DNA from: Epiperipatus broadwayi
Lineage: Eukaryota > Onychophora > Udeonychophora > Euonychophora > Peripatidae
Direction of reading: 5' to 3'
Length of the DNA stretch: 64,000 nucleotides
Assembly (NCBI GenBank): GCA_028023455.1
Contig: JAQFVV010006704.1
Location: 94,501-158,500, forward strand
Part shown: piece after piece, positions 12,870 through 25,086 of the stretch
How the letters are laid out: every line of letters begins with the position of its first letter
Numbering within the stretch: position 1 is the first letter of the stretch
Position numbers and translations under genes: made by a program
The notes under the pieces: model-generated
What the model saw: the letters and a program-made list of their open reading frames with translations, nothing else
What the model was told of the DNA's origin: nothing
Database searches by the model: none

Positions 12870-15180
12870 GGTACTTATATTTTATCAAACATTATTCCTC
12901 AGCATCATATTCATAGATAGTATTATTACACGAAGACCATTAAAAGATTGAATTTTTATTTTTGAAGACTTTAATGCACACATTGATAGAAATCATAAAT
13001 TTTAGTTCAAAGTTATTGGACATAATGGTATTGGCTTTGTGAGTGCAAATAATCTACTCCTATTCATTTTCACAACACTCTTTATGAAGAAAAATTGTTG
13101 CAAAATAACTTAGATGTATTCAACACTCAAAACAACCATATCTTATAAGGTACAGTATAATTAAAAATCGAATGGAGAAGTTCATAATAAACAAGCATTT
13201 GTAAATGAAAATTGTTGACCAGAACATAGACTTATATGTTTCTTGACTAAACTGAAAGTTACATTAAAAATTAGGTATCATTTTTACTTGTTAATAAAAC
13301 ATTTGATATTTATTATTTAGAAGTAGCTATAAAATATATTTAACTATAAATATTCCAATTTGGATTTTTAAACATGTTGTGTTATTAAGGTATCGAATCC
13401 TTTAAAATATATAAATAAAATTACAACTTTTTCTGGAATAATCCCCCCCAAAAAGAATTTTAATTAATTCTCTGATCATGACTGTATTTTTAATGGCTTA
13501 ATTAAAAAAAACGCATAGCATTTCACATATGTTAAAATAGTAATTTTAAAAACAAAAGTTCATCAACTGGAAAGCAAGCTCAAAGTTATTGATGGATTAA
13601 ACATCAAAGAAAATATAGTCATTTTTTGGTCATGATCACATGGATCTTTTAATTAATAGAACATTTAGATCTGTAAAATGATGTTATAATTTTATTAATC
13701 ATGATGAGATATTTTTATGTGACAATCATAATATTTAAAAATAGTGGAAAGAGGATTTTGATCATCACTTAACTAATAATACAGTAATTGAAATGAAAAC
13801 TTATGTCCTATATACATTTAGATTGGAAAAACACATTCATCTTAATGAAATTAAAACAGATTTTTTAATCTTAAAAATAAAAAATGCATAATTTTTTATA
13901 TTTAAATAAGGTTTTAAGTATGACAGTGTTGTGTTAGCTTCAAATTTTGAAAGTTTTAAAAATATATAAATTCATAAAATATGCTCTATTATTTTAAGGA
14001 TGTTTCTATTTTAAGCCAATAAATATCACATGAATCACCATTTGTTATGCTTGCTCTCAACTGTTATTAAAACAGGCAAAACTCTCTATAGGTATTGCCA
14101 CTCAGTGCAATACATATAGAGATGTTTCTATTCTTATAATTTATAACAAAAATAAAGAGGGTCAAAGATTGCAGTAATTGTCAATATTATGTACCAGGTA
14201 AAATAGTAATTTCAAGAATTTTGATTTTGTTGAATACGCTGTTTCTAGTCATAAATAAATATTTACCAGAATCTCACATTATTTTTCCAAAAATTAATGT
14301 ACATTATAAACATACTTTCTGTCACTAGAAAAATCCAAGAAAAAATTCAGAAATAAAGTTTCACTTTTATTGATTGGATCAATTTGCTTGACTACATTAA
14401 TTTAAAATTTTTTATAACAGTGTACCAAACTAGAGGATTGTTCATAAGAGTTTATTGATAAATCTAGAGAAAATGGCATTATTTCAGGTGTAAAATACGA
14501 ACATTTGAAATAAAAACTAATGTAAATCAATGTTGTGTAAACTATCTGGAAGTTTATTTTCAATCATTTATTTGGGATTATTAATAGTCTGTTTCATAAA
14601 ACAAATATCAAAAGGCCATATAGATTTTATTTGACCTCATTAAAATCAATCAAAAAATTTATTAGCTTGGTTTTTAGAATTACAATAAGCTGATGATGTT
14701 TACATAAATTTTGATGAACAAAACGTTAATAACATCAAAGAACCCATAAGACTTTTATCAGAAATGATGAAAAAAATCTTAAACAACTTTACTTTGGATA
14801 AATACCAACTTGAAACTGAATCATTTAAGTTATCTTGATCATATTTTAGAAAGAAATTCAGGCTTTCGTATTGATGATAACATAATGTATCTTTGATGAA
14901 TTTAACAAATTTTAAAATATAGGATATTTAATAATGATATAATTACCAAATAAAATTAGTTGCTATTTTGCAAAATTTATTGTATTCATCTATTAACATA
15001 ATGTAAGGCAATAAAAATTCATCAACTAATGTTTATAAGTTTTAAAATATGTTAGGAAGATCCCATTATTGCTGTACATATTCTTCTGCTTTTTCAATGT
15101 GTAATTATTGGATACCCTTTTGTAAAAGCACATTTTCATCACATAAAATATAACTGGAGTAGTTTTCATAAAAGAAAAGG
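12870..15180 (+). pseudogene. Decayed LINE (endonuclease/reverse transcriptase), plus strand
   Basis: Interrupted plus-strand frames read as a non-LTR retrotransposon polyprotein in the correct order. Seen are EDFNAHIDR (endonuclease GDFNA motif, near 12965), VIGHNGIG (near 13015), EHRLICF (SDH-like motif, near 13220), WKEDFDHHLTNNTVIE (linker before the RT, near 13744), and LNEIK followed by FKYDSVVLAS (fingers region, near 13840-13945). ADDV, the catalytic RT motif C, lies near 14690, followed by LDHILERNSGF (14830-14870). Many stops and frameshifts make it dead. The combination resembles LINE families whose C-terminus carries a zinc-finger-like motif; I cannot fix the clade. A small element (14011-14120) interrupts it. 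Confidence 0.75.
13999..14132 (+). mobile_element. H1-family element, copy C, with 12-bp target-site duplication
   Basis: The 110-bp insert 14011-14120 is flanked by direct repeats gatgtttctatt at 13999-14010 and 14121-14132. Removing one repeat restores the flow of the LINE relic around it. The insert shares atatcacatga, tgttattaaaacaggc and gccactcagtg with the copies at 55.2 and 63.6 kb. Its end folds back on itself: gtattgc pairs with gcaatac, and tctctat with atagaga. It is a short copy that lacks the hammerhead-like part. The TSD length suggests target-primed retrotransposition. Confidence 0.75.
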
Positions 15181-15997
15181 AATGCTTGCTTACATTTAAA
15201 AAATTTATTGCAGAATCATTCTAAAAAATTACATTGTTTTTATTGGTAAGTTATATGTGGATCTACAATTAGGCAAGGTATTAAAATCTTTCACATATAA
15301 TTTTCACAGCAGAAAATGTTAAATGAATAGAGGATAGATTCCTTGTGTGATCTAAATGGAAGTATTTATATTTCACAGATTGGTTTTATAGTATCTCTAT
15401 ATTGGATTTTTTTCTATCTGGAATTAAAAGCGGCCATATTTATTTATGATTAACTGCCAAAAATATTAATGATGATTATTAGATTTGTTTACATCCAGAG
15501 TTATATAAAAGTTTATGAAGTTTAATACTGATTACATTCATTAAGAGTACATGGCTGATTAATCAAGTTGCTGAAATCTTTCAAAATAATTTCAGATGTT
15601 AAAATACAACAATACAAAATATTAAATAAACAGGATAATGAATAAGTATATTGTAAATATAGACAGATTTGTCATTGCAAAATTAATTTTTAGTATATTA
15701 TTCTTTGTTTTGTCTTTCTATCCATAGTTATTTGCAAATGTTTGCTGTTGGTACTAATGAGGATGAAGAAATCAAATAAAAGTTAATTATTGGAAATATC
15801 ATCAGAGCAAATTAATATTTATTTTTGTTCCCTCGGTATTAATTGATATATTACTGTGATTGTGAATCATTTAAATATTATGTTATTATTATTCACAATT
15901 AATTGTTAGGAATAAACCATATTTATCTCTTTTAGATATTTCCTTGATCCAAACATCTAATGTTGCTACTTTTCCTGATAATCCATAAGTTTTCACT
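15181..15997. other. AT-rich DNA, perhaps decayed LINE tail
   Basis: Continues from the LINE relic without a clear 3' boundary. No further motif can be read with confidence. Confidence 0.4.
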
Positions 15998-16126
15998 TAT
16001 GCTTTTAATATATTTTTTTCAAGTGTCATAGCATCGGCCGGGACATGAACCCGCAACCCGGGCAACTGCTTGTAAGGCAGTCATGCTGACTTCTCGACCA
16101 CCAATGCAAGACTATGCTTTTAATAT
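15998..16126 (-). mobile_element. tRNA-derived SINE, copy S1, with 14-bp target-site duplication
   Basis: The element lies on the minus strand at about 16012-16112. Read on that strand it has an A-box-like segment (plus 16085-16100), an anticodon arm with ACTGC/GCAGT stem and 7-nt loop CTTACAA (plus 16065-16081), a B-box-like GGTTCATGTCC (plus 16041-16051) and a short A tail. It is flanked by tatgcttttaatat at 15998-16011 and 16113-16126, a clear target-site duplication. At ~100 bp it is essentially a tRNA head plus a tail, with no body. The anticodon would read TAC, but the A box looks Leu/Ser-like, so the parent tRNA is unclear. It is not a functional tRNA gene, because no acceptor stem is formed. 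Confidence 0.85.
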
Positions 16127-17240
16127 TTGTGCTTTTAAAATAAGGTATATGAATACTTTTTAAACTAATTTTTATTCAACTTTATTTCTAATGTTACAAA
16201 GTTTTACAATGTCCAATTTAATATTACACATTGTTTTTTAATCAATTCATGCATTTTTCAATTATTTGAGGTGAGTTTCAGCTATAAATGGCTATATAAA
16301 ATATTTTCATCAAATGACATATTGAATCATAATCTAGTGGTTTTTACTACCATCTACTTTTGATTGTCAGCCATTACAATAGATGATATCATTAGGTTTT
16401 TGGAAAATGAATACCATAATTTATTTTTATCTAATGTGATTGTCAATATAAAAAATGAAGCAATGTTCAACCATACATTCATTTTATCTTCCAGAAAACC
16501 CAAATAGTGTCACAGGATAGAATCACCAAGCATCTTAGAAAAAAATACCATGACTTTTTGCTTTCAAGCTCAGAAGTAATAACACTTAACTTTACCATGC
16601 TCATTGATTTATGCTGGTGAGTAACTCATCCTTATTTATCTAATACAATAAAATCTGCAATATCAAGAATATAATGATCAAACATTAAAAATATTCACCA
16701 CATTAAAAAATAATACTAGTAAGAAGCTTCTTTTTTGCAATCTGACATATATATTCTATTTTTGTTTCCTTTGAAATTTCATAAAAAACAATAATTAATC
16801 TCATTTTCTTTATACATAATTATTCATTATTTTGCTCATTTTTGCAAATAATTTAAATAAATCGCACATAAAACAAAAATACTGCAAAGAAATAAAAGAA
16901 TCAAATCCACTTTATAGTTATATACAAAATGAGGTATGATCAAAAATAAAATATTAAAAAGTAAAATTTTAAAACTGTTTATATCTTGGAATTGAGGGCA
17001 TATTTTTTCTTTTGGTTTCTATACTGAAGTTTTTTTTTACCATGATAGAACTATTTTTCTGATGTAATTTGCTTTAACAATATACTTAGTTATCTTTTAG
17101 TTATCTTTTGAATATGCAATTATTAATGAGAAAGATAAAGTAAGTTGGATGTTTGTAGCATTTTAGTCCCTCTATACACTTGTTTTTATTTTAATCGTTA
17201 CTTTTATAAATTAATTGAAAATTATATATATATCACAATA
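16127..17240. other. AT-rich DNA, no gene seen
   Basis: Slightly more complex text at about 16320-16640, without readable motifs. Nothing definable. Confidence 0.5.
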
Positions 17241-17301
17241 TTTGTTTATCTAGCACCATGTTTTATTTGTAAGTCATTAGGGAATCATCCCTCTACACAT
17301 G
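17241..17301 (+). repeat. ~60-bp direct repeat, unit 1
   Basis: Contains ttatctag, ttttatttgta, gtcattagggaatcat and cctctacacatg. The partner at 17561-17625 has the same order with a few substitutions and small indels. Confidence 0.7.
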
Positions 17302-17560
17302 CACTGTAAGACAAGGAATATTCTCATTTTCTAAATATAAAGTCTTTGAAAAGATAAGATGAATCCACCCTATCTTTTTTACCTAAAGATATATGTATAG
17401 GCAAATCTTAAGCATTTAGATATGAGAGCACGAAGATCTTAATTAATCAGTTTCAATTCCATTTACTATATATTAATAAATGATGTTTCTGAAATTTTTA
17501 CAATTTACTGCACATCAGTATTAGAAGTAATATTAAATATATAAATACAGTAGCAAGTTA

Positions 17561-17625
17561 TTTATTTATCTAGTGTCCCATATTTTATTTGTAACAGTCA
17601 TTAAGGAATCACTCCTCTACACATG
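17561..17625 (+). repeat. ~60-bp direct repeat, unit 2
   Basis: Second copy of the 17241-17301 segment, same orientation, offset about 320 bp. The intervening DNA is not repeated in an obvious way, so this may be two copies of a short element or one diverged tandem unit. Confidence 0.7.
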
Positions 17626-18345
17626 ACTAAATATTTGTAATATTATTAATTTTACTGCTTTTTAATGTTTGATCAAATCTGGATACTATTTTAACAAACA
17701 AGCTTTTGTTAAAAGTAACGTGCGATATGATACTTATGAAATGATCTTAGGTTAGGTTACAGGTTTATTAAATATATATACTGATAAAATCAACATGTAA
17801 AGATAAGTTATTAAATACGTATGATAATAAAGTCAGCATACGAAGAGAATTTATTGTCATTTTTAAACGTAATTAAATATAAAGCAACTTTATTTTGAAA
17901 TTTGTTTTCTGTTAATATCCTATGCCATGTTCCATATATAACTGATTTTTTTTTCAATCAGTTGATATCTAATAAATAAAATAATTTCATTTTTTTAAAT
18001 AAAGTTCTTAATTTTTTTTTTTTTTTGTATTTTAATAATTTTTTAAAGAAAAATATTCATAAGAAAAAACAACTTTTAAATTGCTCGCAGCAGAGGAAAA
18101 ACTACAAAAACAGTGAAAAAGACATTGCTTGCCATGTTTTCAATTTTTAATTTATGAGCATTTGAGAAATTTTCTCATCTGGTTTTACTTTTAGCTAAGA
18201 ATAACTAAATGCTCATTTATCAGCTGCAGTAGATAGTTAAGCTATTGGAAGCTATCTAAAAAAAATTCTTAAGACTGATTAGAACATGAATAATATTTTT
18301 AAAAAGTTTTTTTTTCTCAAAGTAATTTTTTTAAAAAGTTTTACC
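17626..18345. other. AT-rich DNA, no gene seen
   Basis: Poly-T runs and AT-rich sequence only. Confidence 0.55.
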
Positions 18346-18412
18346 CAGCTTGCATTCGAATTGCAGTAACAAAGAAGCAGCGCTACCTATGAACTACTAA
18401 CGTTACTTATAT
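18346..18412 (-). repeat. Possible tRNA-like (SINE) relic
   Basis: On the minus strand agttcataggtagcgctgc resembles a tRNA A box with D-loop, and aattcgaatgc about 20 nt later resembles a B box/T-loop. The spacing is short, and no tail or target-site duplication was found. It could be chance. Confidence 0.3.
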
Positions 18413-19439
18413 ATCTACATGCGTAATATAAATGTTGTGAAAATACTTTACTCAGCTATTCTAGAAAAATAACATTAAAGTTGTAACTTATCAAACTCTA
18501 CACGGCATCAATTAAAAAATAAAACAAAATTAAATATAAATGCACTCCATAAATAATCAAGTGAAATCATTACATTAAACAATATATATATACATTCAGA
18601 AGATTAATAACTTCTACGTCACTTTTCATTTACTTGTATTTTATTTAATAAGCTATAAATGAAAATTAATATCATGATTGGTAAGTAAAAATGTGCAACA
18701 CTATCTAAAATGTTAAACATTTTAATTATTTTTGAATTACAATTTAATAGCTGAGAATAAACGAAGCAGCAAAAGATTAATTCGAAAATAAAATTATAAA
18801 TAAAACATGCAAATTTAATGCGAAGATAATAGTAATATAAAAAATTACTCCTTCAATCATTTATAAATATACATGTAAATGTGTAAACACTGTGTGTTAT
18901 ATATGTATAGAACATCTACATTCAAATAAATTTTCTTTCTAAGAGTCACACTTAGGGTTAAAAGAGGGTGAAAATGTAAAACTATTTATGTCAGATATTT
19001 AATAATAACGTGAAAGGCTGAAACCTTTGACAGAAGCGCCTTAAAAATGCTTATATGACAGCCAATCAGATGTAATAATGACTGCATAGGAAACTCTCAG
19101 GTCAAAACACAAGGCAGATATTTAAAAAAATAATATCGGTATACTTTTTCAGTACTTGTTAGTCTTTACGACAAAGAAGAAATTGATTCAAGTTGTTGTT
19201 TACTTTTAATTATAGTTTGTCTGGTTTTTTGATAAGTGGATAGGATAGAAAAGTCTCTCATAAATATTAGAAGATATATCCAATGATGTAGTCAATTAAA
19301 TATTATTGATAAAAAATATTCTCTTAAAAATATTTTTTGATGAACATGAATATTTATGAAAGATTCAAATTTCATTTATATTATAAAGAACATTTTTTGG
19401 GGGTAAATAAACTACAATGAAAGCTACAATATATATATT
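18413..19439. other. AT-rich DNA, no gene seen
   Basis: Nothing recognisable. Confidence 0.55.
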
Positions 19440-21840
19440 GTAATCTCAATATTTATATTTATCTGTCTTCAGTCCAATTATTTGCCTACTATCCACTTAT
19501 TTGTATATTTATTCATCATTCATCTACCTACTTATTTAACTTCTCCCATGTTTTGCAATTCACCAGCCTGGTAACTTATCATTTGCATAGTTGTTGAATA
19601 TCTGCTAATCTGACAAGTTATCTATGTACTTACTCTTCTATCTTGCCATTTATTTTCCTTCTTATATATTATTCCACTCTATTCAGATAACACATTACTC
19701 TTTTATCTCTCTATTTATTTAAATAAAAGGACAGGTAGATTTATCAATTCTTACCTATTCCTGTAAATATATATGCATGTATTTTTTCATTATCTATCTC
19801 TATACTATCTTTCTTACAATTTATCTACCTATCTATTTATTGATGTGTATGTTAATCCATTTGATTATCTATTGAATTATCAATCAACCTATCAAAGATG
19901 CTACTTTCTAACTATCCACTTATTTGTTTTCTTAGCTTAAGTTATTCCTTTTTGTATTTTTATCTAATTCACCTATTCTTTTTTATTTGCTTATCTATTT
20001 GCTGACTTATAAGCTACATCTTCCTACATGCTTTGTCTGCCTTTCTATTTTAGTCATCTATTCTGTACATCTAAATTGTCATTTGCCATACCAATTTTTT
20101 TTCTATGATTGCTTACATTATCCTTCCAATAAACACTAGCTATCATACCTCTCAGTCTTATTGCTTTCTTTCCTAGCTACACACTCTTCTATTTTGTCTA
20201 TTAACTCTTCTCAATTGATTAACTGATATGCAAGCCTTCTTTAATTGTCTGATTTAACCAGTTATCTTTCTTTTTCTGCCAATATATCAAAACTGCAAAA
20301 CACTTCCACTTGACTGAAATTTTAAACATACTACCATGCTGAGTTATCTTGCTTTTATGTTCAACCTACTAAAATATGTACATCATTTTTACCCATTTTT
20401 ATTCATCTTCATACTTTTTATGTAAATCTACAGAACTTCTCAACTAATCTGGTTTTTTTAAAACTAGAACTGTTCTGCTAACATTTCCCATTTGTATAGT
20501 TCAGCCATTATTTTATTCTGCTGTATGTTTGTTAAATCATTTTATTCTGCTGAAGGTCTGTTAAACATTTAAATATGTGTTGTATGCATATAATGTAACT
20601 GCTTACAAATATCTAGTCCATTTATTCTATTAAAGTGCTCCGGTATATAATAGTGCATACCTGATATGTTCACTTGTCCTGTTTTATCTTCTTGTCTCTT
20701 TGCTTTACAACCATTCTCTACCCAAAAATAACTTTGATCACTTATTTTCCGCTTAACTATTTTTACCTATTCTAAACTAATTACTGTACTGAATTGATTT
20801 AGCAATATACCCTCTCTATATTCTATACACATTCAAAATGCATACTATTTTTAAATACTCAGATCTATTTACTTTATTAGGTTACCTTCCTCCTTTTCCT
20901 CCTTATTCACTATTCTTTATTATATTAATTAAAAACTTTCACCATTGACTTGAAATCTTTTTTGAGTTCATGAGAGAAACACTGCACTTCTCATTACAGG
21001 GTTTTTGTATTTAGTGTTTGAAAAAATACTTTGTAAATTATTTGATATGCATCTCTTCAGCATATTATGGCTATTTGTTATATTTTCTGCATTATACATT
21101 TATTATGCATTTTTATTCTGAGTATCACTGTCTTGTCTTGATAGTTGCTTTATCTAACTACCCATTTAATTATTTTGCATAACCACTTTGTTTTACTTTT
21201 ATGATCTGCCAACAGCAAATATGACCACTTTATTTATATATTTCATGAGCCATACAAGATGACAATGATTCAACTTGTCATGTATTACACTTACCTTTGT
21301 CTATACTTGTCCTGACTTCCTGCTAGTTATCTACTTTATATACTGTTCTATTTCACTCATAAAATATATAAATTATTCAGTGTGTTTGCCTTCTCACAAT
21401 TTCTTTATGCTTATATTTTCTATATGATCTAACAATATTGCCCATAAAACTTACTAGTCCAATCTATTCTCAGGATTTGTCAAATAGTTACAACTATTTG
21501 CTACATTCTACAACACTTCTTAGTTCCATATTTCTTTTTTGACTGCCTTATTTGTCTACATGGTTTTCTTGTCTCTCTAGATTCTCCTTTTCCTACCATG
21601 TCTTCTTGCTCTCTCTATCTACCTATCTAGTAAGCTCACTTTTTCTGCCTACTCAGGCTCTTTACTTATTTTTTTTAGTTAATTAACCATTGCTTTCATT
21701 TATTTTCTAATCTGTCCACCTAATCCATCTACAATCACATAACTGATCAGACCTGAATTTCTTTTTGCTATTTCAACATCATTTACCTACTATATTTACT
21801 TTCTCCTTTTTTATGAAACCATTTTCTGGGTATATGTAAA
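19440..21840. repeat. 2.4-kb C-rich, G-poor decayed simple-repeat block
   Basis: The plus strand is dominated by T, A and C with few G; line 19501-19560 has about 13 C and 3 G. Short words such as tatct, ctacct, ttatct and tctatt recur throughout without a perfect array. It looks like an old, heavily mutated tetranucleotide (TATC/TACC-like) tract. A smaller mirror-strand counterpart lies at 60360-60640. No coding frame is maintained. Confidence 0.5.
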
Positions 21841-22024
21841 AGGTACAACAAAATCAAGTATACAATATTGACCAAAAAAAGATTCCAAAAAGTTTGCAAT
21901 GTTAATGAAGGATATAACTAAAACCTGTCCCTGATCAATACTATATTCTCATTTTTAAACAATAAAGCAAATCATATATTGCATGATATTGCTTTTATAA
22001 GCTTGTATTTATAAATATATAATG

Positions 22025-22177
22025 TATGGAGTGTATCAATTGCTCAAACAAGCTCTTATTGATAAGCTTAAAACCAATTGGTCTAGGGATGGGAATATTC
22101 TAGATAAAGATTTTAAATATCTTTCTCTTACCACACTTATCAGTAAAAGCTTGTTTGAGCTATTGGTACACTCCCTA
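22025..22177. mobile_element. MITE with 40-bp terminal inverted repeats and TA flanks
   Basis: Arms 22027-22066 and 22136-22175 are reverse complements at 35 of 40 positions. They share ggagtgta, gctcaaacaagc and tgataag. The arms enclose about 69 bp of non-repeated DNA. A TA dinucleotide lies on each side (22025-22026, 22176-22177), as expected for Tc1/mariner-type insertion. There is no coding capacity, so it would depend on a transposase elsewhere. TA is common here, so the TSD is suggestive only. Confidence 0.7.
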
Positions 22178-22182
22178 TATTG

Positions 22183-22215
<33 letters not shown>

Positions 22216-22246
22216 TGAAATGAACAATCTATTATTCATTTCAATA
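22183..22246. repeat. CA/TA microsatellite and 12-bp stem-loop
   Basis: A (CA)n tract at 22183-22202 passes into (TA)n to about 22215. A perfect inverted repeat follows: tattgaaatgaa at 22213-22224 and ttcatttcaata at 22235-22246. Confidence 0.75.
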
Positions 22247-23132
22247 AATATATATATTTTAAGCAAAATAATATGCAAATTTGTTTAAAAAAAGAACTGA
22301 AACAAGGTTCAAGAGAAAACTTAAGTTTTTGATATATAAAAAAAAACAGTTTTGTTTTTTTATTGATCAGATTGGAATACAACTTCAGTGAAATCCCAGA
22401 ATTTCATTTCCACCTTGTAAATAAAAAAAAGGAACACTACTAACAGTTAGCTAGATCTAATATGAAACATTTTTGAATCATATTTTGAATAACTCTGGCT
22501 GAAATGAAGAATTAGCACTGATTTAAATGATAGGTAGAAATTACAAGGATATACTATCATCCTAAATGGACTTTTAATATTTTGTCAGAAAGAAAGGTGA
22601 CAATTATTTTATTTTGCGTGAGTCTTATATTTAAAGAATGATTTGTACTTTATTTTAAATAATTTAGATTTGCAAATAAGACATCATCTGGGTATTATTT
22701 TGAAAGAACCTGTCAATTAAAAAAAGAAATGAATTTATAATAACTTCTCTTTATTTGTTAAAATTTGCCTAATATAATAATAGTTAACGTAATTATTTTC
22801 ATTAGTCACATTCGTTCATGGTTAATTACTGAAAATTGGATTTTGTGTAGATGGATTTATATATGTGCTGTTGCTTGTTCAATGTTTATTAGTTTACATA
22901 TGGTCAATCCATATACAAGAATACATTCCTATTAATTTATTGAGCTAGGGATCAATCCCAGAATGAGTCATCCCTGTTAGTATAAAATTAGTTTTAGGAT
23001 CAAAAGGCCACTCTTTGAAAAGTATTTTATAGATGATTTATACAGTTAGGTTTAGGACCAAAAGGCCATCCCTTTATAATTATTATTATACATGCAGTTA
23101 TGTTTAAGAATAGAATCTAAAAAAGATCATTC
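22247..23132. other. AT-rich DNA, no gene seen
   Basis: At 22970-23080 a short phrase, roughly ggatcaaaaggcca, recurs twice about 75 bp apart. Otherwise nothing definable. Confidence 0.5.
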
Positions 23133-23880
<748 letters not shown>

Positions 23881-23953
23881 ATATATATAATTGTTTTTTG
23901 TATAATATTAGACATAGTATTAAATTTATTTTTAAGCATTTTCAAAAGCAAAT
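23881..23953 (+). repeat. ~72-bp direct repeat flanking a long hairpin, left copy
   Basis: Shares tttttgtataatatta, acatagtat and aaatttattttta with 25015-25086, in the same orientation and with few differences. The two copies bracket the inverted repeat 24053-24972. Confidence 0.75.
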
Positions 23954-24052
23954 TATTGATCAATATTGTATACTTACTTTTGTCTCAATCTAATAAAATG
24001 AAGATTTTTGTGAGTTATAGATATAAAGAAATGTAATCTGAGCACACCCATG

Positions 24053-24972
24053 TATAATTTATTGCAGTAAAATTATATACCAATGCTTCATAGGTCACAT
24101 TCATCAGCAACTAGGTAATAAATATTATAAAAATTGTTGTAGAGGTACTGTAAACATCAATGTATAATAATAATAAACATTCTATGGATAGGTAGAAATA
24201 ATGAATACCAGAAATTATTTAGATTAATGATTTTTTTAAAAAAAATTCTTCCAAATAGAAAGTAATTTCCATGTATCATCATGTTTGTTGCTACAATATT
24301 GCCATCTAAGGATATCAATGTTGGAAAATGGTACATATGGATAGTATTCTGGTGTTAAAAGAATCATTTCTATGACCTGTATTCAAACCATGGAGAGATA
24401 GTTATTTTTATGATCATCATCTCTTTTAGAATTGGTGTGAAGATTTTCATACCTACATAAGAAGCTTTATAAATGCCTCATGAAATTTCATAATCTCCCA
24501 TGGAGTTTAGAAAATGTTTTCACCAATCCCTCTTGAATCCCATGAAGTTTATAAAATTTCATGTGACATTTTTAAAGCTTCTTATGTAGATATAAGCAAT
24601 CTTCACATCAGCATTAGAAGAAATGAACATGACAATGCAGTTAAGCACCACTCATCATCAGCAACACTATTTCTCCATGTTGTCAATACCCTCTGTCAAT
24701 GTCAGATTAGAGAAACAATTGGTATCCTTAAGTCCATATTGTATCAACAAACATAATGATATACGCAAATTACCTTCTATTTGAAAGAATTTTTTTAAAA
24801 ATTCATTGATCTAAATAATTTCTGATAATTATCATTGCATTTACAGTAGAACATTGATTATTATTATACATCAATGTTTATAGCATATCTACAATTGTTT
24901 TTATATTATTTTTTACTCAGATGATGACCAATGTGGCCCATTGGTATATATTTTTACTAAATAAATTATATA
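24053..24972. mobile_element. Long diverged hairpin, ~450-bp inverted arms
   Basis: The sequence from about 24053 to 24510 is repeated in inverted orientation from about 24972 back to 24525. Anchors include ctacataagaagcttt (24453-24468, mirrored at 24574-24589), tgtgaagatt, aagaaattatttaga, aatgtataataataa, and tatataccaatg near the outer end. Arms are roughly 75-80% alike by eye, with small indels, and only a short loop separates them. An 80-codon open stretch in the right arm (24514-24756) has no recognisable domain. A foldback/MITE-type element or an inverted duplication would both fit. Confidence 0.7.
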
Positions 24973-25014
24973 TTAATGTATCCAAATAGCATTTAATTTA
25001 CACATATATATATA

Positions 25015-25086
25015 TATATATATATGCTTTTTGTATAATATTAAACATAGTATCAAATTTATTTTTAAACATTTCAAAAAGCAAAT
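25015..25086 (+). repeat. ~72-bp direct repeat flanking a long hairpin, right copy
   Basis: Right partner of 23881-23953. It begins inside a TA run (25004-25025). The left copy also begins in a TA run. Confidence 0.75.

Noticed and set aside
16012-16112. Functional tRNA gene
   Set aside because: A and B boxes are present but no acceptor stem forms, and the A tail and TSD show it is a retroposed SINE.
24514-24756. 80-residue open stretch
   Set aside because: Lies entirely in one arm of the 24.0-25.0 kb hairpin; the other arm does not keep it open, and no domain is visible.
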